From Arabiibacter massiliensis (GTDB taxonomy: Bacteria > Actinomycetota > Coriobacteriia > Coriobacteriales > Eggerthellaceae): DNA of 64,000 nucleotides. Below, piece by piece: positions 28,037 through 39,000 of this stretch. The translations under genes were made by a program, and so were the position numbers. The notes beneath the pieces are model-generated. The model was not told where the DNA came from. It did not search any database and saw only the letters and a program-made list of their open reading frames with translations. The number at the start of each line of letters is the position of its first letter. Positions within the stretch are counted from its first letter, which is position 1. The stretch covers positions 3,255,400 through 3,319,399 of the forward strand of contig NZ_LT827021.1 of NCBI RefSeq assembly GCF_900169505.1, read 5' to 3'.

Positions 28037-28681
28037 ATGGCGAAACGAGGGGGACATACCGAGAAGGCCGACGCCACGCGCAGACAGTTGCTTGACGCGG
28101 CGCTGGCCGTCATCGGCGAGAAGGGGTACTCCGCGGCCACGGTGGACGAGATCGTGGAGGCCGCCGGCGTGTCGAAGGGCGTGGCGTACTACCACTTCAA
28201 GAGCAAGGCGGCCATGGCCGAGAGCATCCTGGAGGACGGCCTCGGCGAGCTCATCGAGGGCTTCGAGCGCATCGCCGCGGCCGCGCCGGACGCGCCCGCG
28301 GCGCTCACGGGCATGGTGGAGCTGTTCGCCACGCGCATCTTCGAGAACAAGGCGTTCGGGCGCTTCTTCGTGTCCGAGCTCTGGCGCGAGAATCGCGTGT
28401 GGTCGGGGGCGATGCGCGGCTTCGAGGGCCGGCTGCTCGCCGTGCTGGAGGGCCAGCTGGCCCGCGGCCAGCGCGAGGGGATCATTCGGCCGGGGATCGA
28501 TCCGGCGTTCGAGGCCGTGGCCATCGTGGGCATGGTGCTCACCACCACGCTCTACTACCTGGGTGAGAACGGGCCGCTGGCCGGACCCGCGCGCAGCGTC
28601 GGGAAAGATGCGTTTATTGAGCGGATTTGCGACTTCGTCAGGCATGCGAACGCGCGCCCCGGCGCTCTTACCTTAGAATAA
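28037..28681 (+). CDS. TetR/AcrR-family transcriptional regulator
   Basis: 214 residues. N-terminal helix-turn-helix at about 25-60 (ALAVIGEKGYSAATVDEIVEAAGVSKGVAYYHFKSKAAM) and an all-helical ligand domain. It starts 9 bp after the YhgE gene, so it is the third gene of that operon and the likely binder of the palindrome at 24576. Confidence 0.9.
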   Translation: MAKRGGHTEKADATRRQLLDAALAVIGEKGYSAATVDEIVEAAGVSKGVAYYHFKSKAAMAESILEDGLGELIEGFERIAAAAPDAPAALTGMVELFATRIFENKAFGRFFVSELWRENRVWSGAMRGFEGRLLAVLEGQLARGQREGIIRPGIDPAFEAVAIVGMVLTTTLYYLGENGPLAGPARSVGKDAFIERICDFVRHANARPGALTLE

Positions 28682-28764
28682 CGCCGTCAAAACCACGCGC
28701 CCGCGCGCGCATCGCCGCCGCGCGGGCGCATTCCCAGGCAAGCGACGCGCGTGAGGAGCAGGCT

Positions 28765-30594
<1,830 letters not shown>

Positions 30595-30860
30595 CGTCGG
30601 GGAGAAGAGAGAGGGTGGACCTGTGAGCGATGTCCGTCTGAAATTGATAGTGTGTCCTGGTTTTGGGATACGCGGTGCGGTTTTTTGGCATACAATGAGC
30701 GGGAATGCGAAATCGCAGACGATTTGAGGTTGGTTCGCTCATGGTGCCTCGTCGGGTATGCCGGCTGGTAAGGTTTGTGCAGTTTCACGATGGCTCGGTA
30801 CTGCGGGCTATAATGCCAATTTGGTGTAGTAGCCGCTAGACGGAAGAGATGCGATTGTTT

Positions 30861-31841
30861 ATGGCAGATTCTAGTCAGAATGTTCAAGGACCGCACGTTT
30901 CGCCTCGGGTGGTGTCCCTTTTCTCCGGCGCTGGCGGACTCGACTTGGGGTTCAAACAGTCGGGTTTCGACGTTGTGTGGGCCAACGACATCGACGAGCA
31001 TGCCGTCGAGACTTATCGTTTGAATATCGGCGATCATATCGTTCTCGCTGATATCTCCGATGTCTCTCTCTCGGACATTCCCGATTGCGACGTGCTCGTC
31101 GGCGGGTTCCCCTGTCAGGGGTTCAGCGTGGCCAACACCAAGCGAACTTTGGACGACGAGCGCAACCAGCTGTACAAGCAGTACCTTCGAATCCTCAAGT
31201 CGAAGAAGCCCAAAGCGTTCATCGCGGAGAACGTGAAGGGGATATTGAGCATAGGGGGAGGCGAGGTCATCGAAAGGATCGTGTCCGAGTTCAGCGATGT
31301 CGGGTACGATGTTTCCTACAAGCTTCTCAATGCGGCGGATTATGGGGTGCCTCAAACGAGGCAGCGAGTGATCATCGCCGGCGTGAGGTCGGATCTGGGT
31401 ATTGAATTTCACTTCCCCGAAGCATCTCACACGCCCGGTGCCGATGAGGATGGGCGGGCATGGTTGACTGTTGGAGAGGCATTGAAGGGAATACCCGATC
31501 CCGATGGCCCGGAGGCCGACAGCGTCCCCAACAACGTTTATTCTAGCTACAAGCTTGTAATGAATGGCTATCTGGGCAAACGCCCTATCGATCCGGACAA
31601 ACCCGCTCCGACGGTGACCGCCCGAGGCGACCGGAAGGGTGGCGTCGTCGTGCTTCCGCATCCTTCGGGCGAGCGGCGCATGACGGTTAGGGAATTGGCG
31701 AGGGTCCAGGATTTTCCGCTTGATTTCGAGTTCACGGGCAGTCGGACCGATTGCTACAGGCAGATCGGCAATGCCGTTCCGGTGGGCCTTGCTAGGGCAG
31801 TCGCTTCTGCGATGATGAACGCTTTGAAGGCTTCGGCATGA
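30861..31841 (+). CDS. DNA (cytosine-5-)-methyltransferase 1 of a type II R-M system
   Basis: 326 residues from ATG 30861 (ATG 30849 is in frame, but the GAAGAG site abuts it). Motif I VSLFSGAGGLDLGF, motif IV GGFPCQGFS with the catalytic Cys, motif VI ENVKG, motif VIII QTRQRVII and motif X CYRQIGNAVP are intact. The target-recognition region is short. It overlaps the next methyltransferase by 4 bp (ATGA). Base and codon use is less GC-rich than glmS and acpS on either side, indicating acquisition. Confidence 0.93.
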   Translation: MADSSQNVQGPHVSPRVVSLFSGAGGLDLGFKQSGFDVVWANDIDEHAVETYRLNIGDHIVLADISDVSLSDIPDCDVLVGGFPCQGFSVANTKRTLDDERNQLYKQYLRILKSKKPKAFIAENVKGILSIGGGEVIERIVSEFSDVGYDVSYKLLNAADYGVPQTRQRVIIAGVRSDLGIEFHFPEASHTPGADEDGRAWLTVGEALKGIPDPDGPEADSVPNNVYSSYKLVMNGYLGKRPIDPDKPAPTVTARGDRKGGVVVLPHPSGERRMTVRELARVQDFPLDFEFTGSRTDCYRQIGNAVPVGLARAVASAMMNALKASA

Positions 31842-32782
31842 CGAAGCCGACGGTTGTTTCGCTGTTTGCAGGCGCTGGCGGCCTCGATCTTGGCTTCGTT
31901 CAAGCCGGCTTTGATTTGGTCTGGGCAAACGACTTCGATTCTGATGCGGTGGAGACATATCGCATGAACCTGGGGGATCATATTGTCTGCGGCGACATCG
32001 CCTCCTTGTCGACGGACGATATCCCTGATTGCGATGTTCTGATAGGCGGCTTTCCCTGTCAAGGTTTCAGCGTGGCGAATCGCAAGCGAAGCACTGCCGA
32101 CGAGAGGAACTTGCTCTACAAAGAGTATCTGCGTATCTTGCACGCTAAGCGGCCGAAAGTCTTCTTGGCGGAAAACGTCAAAGGGATACTCTCCCTCGAT
32201 GGCGGAGCGGTCATCGACATGATCGTGTCCGATTTCCAGAGCGAGGGGTATAATGTGAAGTACAGGCTGATAAACGCGGCCGACTACGGCGTACCTCAGA
32301 AGCGCATGCGCGTGATCATAGTGGGAACGAGGGAAGATATCGCGGAGGAGTTCGAGTATCCGGCTCCGTCGCATTCCGGCAAAGTCCAGGACGGGCTATC
32401 TCCGTGGGTGACGATGCGGGAGGCGCTTGAAGGCGTGCCCGATCCCGATGGGCCGATGTCCGACACCGTTCCCAACAACGTGTATTCGCGCTACAAGGTC
32501 GAGCCTCGCAACTTCACCGGGCACAGGCCCTCTGACGCGGACAAGCCCTCTCCTACGATCTTAGCTCGAGGAAATGGTGGCGGAGGAGTGTGCGCGATTC
32601 CCCATTACAACGGCGAGCGTCGTCTTAGCGTACGCGAAAGCGCTTGCATCCAAACGTTTCCGATGGAGTATTCGTTTTACGGGAAGATGAATTCATGCTA
32701 TCGTCAGATCGGGAACGCCGTCCCTGTTCTCCTTGCACGTGAATTGGCTTCGCAGATCAGAAAGCTGTTACCCGATGAATAG
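31838..32782 (+). CDS. DNA (cytosine-5-)-methyltransferase 2 of the same R-M system
   Basis: 314 residues, a close paralogue of the gene before it (same motif I SLFAGAGGLDLGF, PCQGFS, ENVKGIL, CYRQIGNAVP; same DPDGP and VPNNVYS landmarks) but diverged in the recognition region. Two m5C methyltransferases in one type II system generally mean that each strand of an asymmetric site is modified separately, as in HgaI-type systems. Confidence 0.93.
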   Translation: MTKPTVVSLFAGAGGLDLGFVQAGFDLVWANDFDSDAVETYRMNLGDHIVCGDIASLSTDDIPDCDVLIGGFPCQGFSVANRKRSTADERNLLYKEYLRILHAKRPKVFLAENVKGILSLDGGAVIDMIVSDFQSEGYNVKYRLINAADYGVPQKRMRVIIVGTREDIAEEFEYPAPSHSGKVQDGLSPWVTMREALEGVPDPDGPMSDTVPNNVYSRYKVEPRNFTGHRPSDADKPSPTILARGNGGGGVCAIPHYNGERRLSVRESACIQTFPMEYSFYGKMNSCYRQIGNAVPVLLARELASQIRKLLPDE

Positions 32783-34061
32783 CGAGTATATTCCCAAGAT
32801 ACCGTTTCCCTCGTACCGGTGGTTTTGGGCGTGCAAGACTCCTACTGAGGCGCTCAATGACCCAGCTGTGCTCTTCGGGGTGCTGAGAATCATCAGCTTT
32901 CTTGGGGGCCGTGGCATTCATTACAATTCTGAACAGTTCAAAGAGCAATTGATGCGCTTGAGCGAGGATGTGAGCTCTACAGTTGACCTTCGTCGTCGCG
33001 TCGGCGAGAGAAACCTCATGCGAAATTCGGCTCAATATTGGTCTGCGCTTGGCTTGATACCTGCCGGGCATCATGGAGGGGTGATTTCCATCACCGAGCT
33101 TGGAGCCGATGTGGCAACCGGCGTAATCAGTCAAGGCGATTTTGCGGCATTGACGATTGCGACGTTCTCTCTTCCGAACAAGGCGACGTATAAAGAGGAC
33201 GAGATTCGGGAATGGGAGTCTCACGATTTAAAGATCTACCCGTTGCGCTTGCTGTTGGAGGTTTTGCGAGAGCTCTTTCATGCTGGCGAGGGGTGGCTTA
33301 CCCCGACGGAAGCTGCGGTGGTGCTTGTTCCGATGGCTGCGGAGAAGCGTTCCGCAGCGGAGATCGCCGAGCAAATAGTACGGTACAGGAGAGAACCCGA
33401 AGCTTTCTCCAAATGGCCTAACTGCACGCCACGCAATAACGATTTGCGTTTTATTAGGGAGTTCTTCTCATTCTTGCACAATTATGGGTATGTCGGAATA
33501 GTCGAGGACGGGCTTCGGTCCGGCAGTCGGTTCGATGAACGTTACGAGTACCTCCCCGAGCTCGATTTCGTGATAGGCGGTCTCATCGCCGGAGATATCG
33601 CATCGATCGTTGACTCGGGGGAAAGGCTGCTCGAGTACATCCGTCGGCAGGATATGTCGGCCGCCGTAACATCGACGGCCGTGCGACGTCGCGCTCAACG
33701 GCCTGGACAGGCTCTGTTCAGGCAAAACTTGCTTCAAGAGATTGGAAAATGCCCCATTACCAATGTCGATTTGCCGGACGTCCTCGAGGCCGCTCATATC
33801 AAACCGCATGCGTACGGCGGATCGATGGGGGTCGACAACGGTTGGCCCATGAGGGTCGATGTGCATCGCCTTTTCGATTCCGGCAAATTGCGCATCCGTC
33901 CTGACGACCGCTACGGAATCATCGAGTTCACCGATGAGGCTGCGCGACGCAATTACAACGATCTTGCCAACAAGGCGATAATGATTCCGGAGACGACCAA
34001 TTTGGAATACGTCCAATGGCGCTACGACAACTACACCGTCGGCATGCGCGTGGACGAATAG
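32775..34061 (+). CDS. Restriction endonuclease with C-terminal HNH domain
   Basis: 428 residues from ATG 32775, overlapping the methyltransferase end by 8 bp. The N-terminal 280 residues (starting WFWACKTPTEALNDP) resemble the recognition part of AlwI-like type IIS enzymes in style. The C-terminus has an HNH_2 nuclease: CPITNVD, LEAAHIKPHAYGG, NGWPMRVDVHRLFDSG. Translational coupling behind two methyltransferases makes it the cutting partner. The cleavage site cannot be read from the sequence. Confidence 0.8.
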   Translation: MNSEYIPKIPFPSYRWFWACKTPTEALNDPAVLFGVLRIISFLGGRGIHYNSEQFKEQLMRLSEDVSSTVDLRRRVGERNLMRNSAQYWSALGLIPAGHHGGVISITELGADVATGVISQGDFAALTIATFSLPNKATYKEDEIREWESHDLKIYPLRLLLEVLRELFHAGEGWLTPTEAAVVLVPMAAEKRSAAEIAEQIVRYRREPEAFSKWPNCTPRNNDLRFIREFFSFLHNYGYVGIVEDGLRSGSRFDERYEYLPELDFVIGGLIAGDIASIVDSGERLLEYIRRQDMSAAVTSTAVRRRAQRPGQALFRQNLLQEIGKCPITNVDLPDVLEAAHIKPHAYGGSMGVDNGWPMRVDVHRLFDSGKLRIRPDDRYGIIEFTDEAARRNYNDLANKAIMIPETTNLEYVQWRYDNYTVGMRVDE

Positions 34062-34101
34062 ATGCTTGCGCTTCAAGTAAGACGAACGAAGGGCTGAAAA
34101 A

Positions 34102-34662
34102 GTGGAAGCTGGACAGCAGGTGGGTGATTTCGGCGACGGGAGCCTTGCGGAGGAATCCGTCGCACCCGTCGAAGGCCAGGTAGGGCTCGGGGTGGACATC
34201 GTGGAGATCGCTCGGATGCGGGCCATCCTCGAGCGCACGCCGAGCTTCCGTGCGCGCGTGTTCTCGGAGGAGGAGCGCGCCTACTGCGACGCGACGGCCA
34301 ACCCCGAGGTGCACTACGCCACGCGCTTCGCGGCGAAGGAGGCCGTGGTGAAGGCGCTCGGCACCGGATTTGCGCGCGGTATCGGCGTGCGCGACATCGA
34401 GGTGCGCCGCAACGCGAAGGGCCGGCCCTACGTGGTGCTCTCGGGCCGCGCGAAGGAGGTCGCGGCCGAGCAGGGCGTGCGGGAGCTGCCGCTGTCGCTG
34501 TCGTTTACGCACACCGACGCCGTGGCCTGCGCCATGGCCATCACCGAGGACTCCCTGCGCGCCTCCGAGAAGCGCGTCGATCCCATGGAGGAGCTTGCGC
34601 GCCAGTTCAAGGAGGCCCGCACCATGCTCGACGAGATGGACGCCCCCAAGCCCCAGGCCTGA
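34102..34662 (+). CDS. acpS: Holo-[acyl-carrier-protein] synthase
   Basis: 186 residues from GTG 34102 with an AAGGG site. The core (about 27-135) has GVDIVEIARM, with the Mg-binding Asp, and YATRFAAKEAVVKALG, with the Mg-binding Glu. It transfers 4'-phosphopantetheine from CoA to acyl carrier protein. Compared with the usual 120-130 residues it has a 27-residue head and an acidic 45-residue helical tail. It lies just after the acquired R-M genes; glmS before them and acpS after them suggest the island was inserted between two housekeeping genes. Confidence 0.9.
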   Translation: MEAGQQVGDFGDGSLAEESVAPVEGQVGLGVDIVEIARMRAILERTPSFRARVFSEEERAYCDATANPEVHYATRFAAKEAVVKALGTGFARGIGVRDIEVRRNAKGRPYVVLSGRAKEVAAEQGVRELPLSLSFTHTDAVACAMAITEDSLRASEKRVDPMEELARQFKEARTMLDEMDAPKPQA

Positions 34663-34678
34663 CGGCGCGCGCTCTCCA

Positions 34679-34696
34679 GTTGCGGCAACTTTTTTC
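34679..34696 (+). terminator. Weak intrinsic terminator after acpS
   Basis: GTTG/CAAC stem with a 3-nt loop followed by six T, 16 bp after the acpS stop. Confidence 0.5.
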
Positions 34697-34853
34697 GGCT
34701 GTGGCACGCCCGGCGCATCCGCGAAAACGACGACCTGGGCAAACGCTGTCCGTCGGCTGCCCGTTCCGCCCGAAATCCGCCCGATCCGTGCCACAGTCGC
34801 ACATTCTCGCCCTTCGACGACCGGCTCGCGCGTGAAATAGAAACCTTTCGCCA

Positions 34854-34987
34854 ACTTTTTGCGCGCAATGGACGAATCGCTACCGAATTGGTGATATTTC
34901 GACCAGGGGTTTCTCTGAACGGCCCCAGCGAAAGCGTGCGGGGCAGGGTTTTCAGAGCTCTGAATTCGTCCATTGCGCGCAAAAAGT
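34854..34987. repeat. 24-bp perfect inverted repeat with 86-bp spacer
   Basis: Arms 34854-34877 and 34964-34987 are exact reverse complements (core TTTTTGCGCGCAATGGACGAAT). The gap between acpS and the convergent gene at 35069 also holds CTGTGGCACG/CGTGCCACAG at 34699-34708 and 34787-34796. No gene is visible in the 400-bp gap. The structure could be a small nonautonomous element or a convergent-gene transcription barrier. Confidence 0.85.
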
Positions 34988-35068
34988 CAGCGAAACTCCT
35001 CGATTTCGTCCGCGGCAGGCAGAGCGCGGTAGCGTTGGCGAAGTTCGGGGCTGCGCATGGCCGCTCGG

Positions 35069-35980
35069 CTAGTCCTGCCCGCGCAGCTTGGCGCGCACCT
35101 CGGCAGCTGCGCGGATCGACTCGGCGCGCAGCTCCTGCAAGCCCGTGTCGGCGAAAGGCTCTGGCCGCCCGACCGGGGGAAACGCGCGTCGGCCGCGCAT
35201 CGATTCGGGGCTCTCGCTCACGATGATCTGCGCGATGCGCAAGCCGAGCGGCTTCGCCTTGCAGCGCAGCGTCTCGCCGAAGCTTGCGACGATGGCCTCC
35301 ATGCCCGGCACGTCCTCAGCCGCCACGTAGAGCCGGCACCAATGCCGCCGGCCGCCGCGCCGCGCCTCCTCGTGGAACTCGGCCTCCACGAGCGCCGCGC
35401 CCTCGATCTTCTCCAGTACGGCCTCGGCCTGGTCGAGCTCCGGAAACGTCAGGCAGAAGGCGCGCTTGAGGATCTCGAGCAGATCGGCCTGATCCTCCCG
35501 CCACGCCTCCTCGTCCCGCATCGCGGGGGTGACGCGCACGTCTCTGCGGGCGGCCGCATCGACGCCCAGCAGGTCGTTGGCCTGCTCGATGAGCTCGGGG
35601 AACAGGTGGTTCTCCTTCACGCCGCGCAGGGCGGGGTGGATGACGATGTCGTCGACGTGGATGCCCCTCTTCGACAGGAGGAACTTGAGGAGCTCGCGGC
35701 GCGCGCTCAGCTCCGAGCGCGCGGTCGCGTCGTCCAGGTACACGCCCATCACGTAGCGGTCCTCGTCCTTGCCGGGGCCGGTGCGCGGCGCCTCGTCCTT
35801 CTTGACGTACAGGCTGTTCGTATGGGCAAGCAGGAACACCGCGGCACTCGGGTTGTCCGGCCAGGCGTTTTGCACGGCCTCCTTGAATTTCTGGTTGTTC
35901 TGGGCGATGCGCAGCTTCTTCGCCTCGTCCACGCCGAGCGTCGAGAGGTAGTTCGCTATGCCGGTGTCGATGCTTTGCAT
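35069..35980 (-). CDS. Conserved-looking protein of unknown function
   Basis: 303 residues from ATG 35980 with a TAAGGA site 9 nt upstream. No signal peptide or membrane helix. The sequence is charged and helical, with LRIAQNNQKFKEAVQNAWPDNPSAA near the start, RYVMGVYLDDATARSELSARRELL in the middle and a second domain from about 150 (DLLEILKRAFCLTFPELDQAEAVLEKIEGAALVE). I do not recognise a family. It is divergent from the lhr gene with a shared promoter region of about 95 bp. Confidence 0.75.
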   Translation of the reverse strand: MQSIDTGIANYLSTLGVDEAKKLRIAQNNQKFKEAVQNAWPDNPSAAVFLLAHTNSLYVKKDEAPRTGPGKDEDRYVMGVYLDDATARSELSARRELLKFLLSKRGIHVDDIVIHPALRGVKENHLFPELIEQANDLLGVDAAARRDVRVTPAMRDEEAWREDQADLLEILKRAFCLTFPELDQAEAVLEKIEGAALVEAEFHEEARRGGRRHWCRLYVAAEDVPGMEAIVASFGETLRCKAKPLGLRIAQIIVSESPESMRGRRAFPPVGRPEPFADTGLQELRAESIRAAAEVRAKLRGQD

Positions 35981-36076
35981 GTGTTCGTCCTTACGGTTGA
36001 GGAGCTGCCCGCCTAGTATAGTCGAATGCGCTACCATGGTCACGGTGCGCTCGATCGAGAAAGGAAAGCGCCAAGC

Positions 36077-39000
36077 ATGGACGAAGCCAACGACATCACG
36101 CCCCTCGGCGCCCTCGGCCGGTTCTCCGACGCGGTGCGCGGCTGGTTCCTCGACGCGTTCGAGGGGCCCACGCCCGTGCAGGAACGCGCGTGGGAGGCCA
36201 TCGCCGAGGGGGAGAACGCGCTGGTCATCGCGCCGACGGGCTCCGGCAAGACGCTCGCGGCCTTCCTGTTCGCCCTCGATGCGCTCATGCGCGAGAAGGC
36301 CGCCGCGCTCGTCGCTAAGCCGGCGAAGGGTGCGCGCGTGCTGTACGTGTCGCCGCTCAAGGCGCTCGGGGCCGACGTCGAGCGCAACCTGCAGGCGCCG
36401 CTTGCGGGCATCGCCGCGCGCCTGGCCGCCTCCGGCGAGGGCATGCCCGAGGTGCGCACCGGCATGCGCACCGGCGACACCACGCCCGATGCGCGCCGCG
36501 CCCTCGTGCGCAACCCGCCTGACATCCTCATCACCACGCCCGAGTCGCTCTACCTCATGCTCACGTCGAAGGCGCGCGAAACGCTGCGCCGCGTGGAGAC
36601 GGTCATCGTGGACGAGGTGCACGCGCTCGCGGGAACGAAGCGCGGCGCGCACCTCGCGCTCAGCCTGGAGCGCTTGGACGAGCTGCTGGAGCGCCCGGCC
36701 CAGCGAGTCGGGCTCTCGGCCACGGTGCGCCCGGCCGAGGAGGTGGCGCGCTTTTTGGGCGGGCCGCACCCCGTGCGCGTGGTGGCGGCCGAGGGCGCGC
36801 CGAACCTCGACGTGCGCGTGGCCGTGCCCGTGCAGGACATGACGGCGGTGCCCGCGTTCGGGGGCTTCGAGCCCGACGGAGCGAGGGGCGGCCGCCGCGG
36901 CGGGGGAGGAGGCGGCCCGCGCCGCGCTCCCGTGGAGGAGGCGTGGAAATCCGACCGCGCCCTGCGCCGCGCCATGGACGGCCGCACGCCCAAGGGCGGC
37001 TCGCCCGACAGCCGCATGGGCTCGTCCTCCATCTGGCCCTATGTGGAGTCCGCCCTGCTCGACGAGGTGCTCGCGCACCGTACGACCATCGTGTTCGTGA
37101 ACTCGCGCGGCCTCTGTGAGAAGCTCACCGCCCGCCTGAACGAGCTCTACGCGAAGCGGCGCGGCCTGTTGCCGCCCTCGCCCGACGACGGCGGCGCGCC
37201 CGTGGGCATGCGCTCGGACATGGGCGGCACGGGCGAGCTTGTGCAGGCCGCGCCCGAGATCATCGCGAAGGCGCACCACGGCTCGGTGTCGAAGGAGCGC
37301 CGAGCGCAGGTGGAGCGCGAGCTCAAGGCCGGCGAACTGCCGTGCGTCGTGGCCACGTCGTCTCTCGAGCTGGGCATCGACATGGGCTCGATCGACCTCG
37401 TGCTGCAGGTGGCGCCGCCGCCCTCGGTGGCGAGCGGCCTGCAGCGCGTCGGCCGCGCGAACCACCGCGTGGGAGGGCGGCCCGCCGGCGTCATCTTCCC
37501 CCGCACGCGCACCGAGGTGGTGGACGCAGCGGTGGCGGCCGAGGGCATGGCGGCCGGCGCCATCGAGCGCACGCGCATGGTGGAGAACCCGCTCGATGTT
37601 CTGTCGCAGCAGACGGTGGCCGCCGTGGTCATGGACGAGCTCGCCGCAGACGACTGGTACGCCGTCGTGCGCCGCGCCGCCCCCTTCGCGAACCTGCCGC
37701 GCAGCGCGTTCGACGCCGTGCTCGGCATGCTGGCCGGCGCCTACGCCTCGGCCGACCTGGCCGACTTCTCGCCGCGCATCGTGTGGGACCGCGAGCGCGG
37801 AATGCTCATCCCGCGCCCCGGCTCGCAGCGCCAGGCCGTGACGGCGGCGGGCACCATCCCCGACCGCGGCATGTTCTCGGTCGTGCTGCCCGAGGGCGAG
37901 GCCGCGAAGGGCCGCCGGCGCGTGGGCGAGCTGGACGAGGAGATGGTGTACGAGTCGCGCGTGGGCGACATCATCGCGCTCGGCACGAGCACCTGGCGCA
38001 TCCGCGAGATCACGCGCGACCGCGTGGTGGTCGACCCCGCGCCGGGGCGCTCGGCCCGCCTGCCGTTCTGGCACGGCGAGGGCGTGGGACGGCCTGCGGA
38101 AGCCGGCAAGGCGCGCGGCGCATTCGTGCGCGCGGTGGCCGCCGGCATCGGGGGCGGCGAGGAGGATGGAGCCGCCGTCGATCCCGCGCTCGAGGAGCGC
38201 CTCGCCGCCGACGGCCTGGACGAGAACGCGCGGCGCAACCTCGTGGAGCTCGTGCGCGCCCAGCGCGCGGTTACCGGCGTCGTGCCCGACGAGCGTACGC
38301 TTCTGGTGGAGCGCTGCGAGGACGAGCAGGGCGACTGGCGCGTCATCCTCCACTCGCCCTACGGCCGGAGGGTGCACGAGCCGTGGGCCATGGCCGTGGC
38401 CGAGCGCCTCGCGCGCACGCGCGGTTTCGACCCGCAGGCGATGGCCGGCGACGACGGCATCCTTGTGCGCATCCCCATGACCGAGGCGCGCCTGCCGGGG
38501 GCGGAGCTGTTCGCGTTCGACCCCGACGAGCTGGAGCGCATCGTGCGCGGCGGGGTGGGCACGACGGCGCTCTTCGCCGCGCGCTTCCGCGAGTGCGCCG
38601 CCCGCGCGCTGCTCATGTCGCCGACGACCCCGGGCAAGCGCGCGCCCCTGTGGCAGCAGCGGCTGCGCGCCGGGCAGCTCTTGGAGGCGGCGCGGCGCGA
38701 GGGCGACTTCCCGCTGCTCGCGGAGTGCGCGCGCGAGTGCCTGCAGGATGTCTACGACCTTCCGGCCCTGCGCGAGGTCATGGAAGGCCTGCGGGCCGGC
38801 ACCGTGCGGCTTGCGGAGGCTCAGACGAGCACGCCCTCGCCGTTCGCCGCGCCGCTTCTGTTCGGCTACGTGGGCGAGCACCTCTACGACGGCGACCTGC
38901 CCCATGCCGAACGCCGCGCTTCGCTGCTCTCGCTCGACCCGGGGCTTTTGGGCGAGCTTCTGGGTTCGCCGGATATGGGCGAGCTTTTGGATGCGGACGT

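Noticed and set aside
28682..28764. A glmS ribozyme upstream of glmS
   Set aside because: The gap is only about 83 bp and shows no glmS ribozyme core.
32733..32774. An upstream extension of the HNH nuclease gene
   Set aside because: The extra codons overlap the methyltransferase coding sequence by 50 bp; ATG 32775 with an 8-bp overlap is the normal coupled start.
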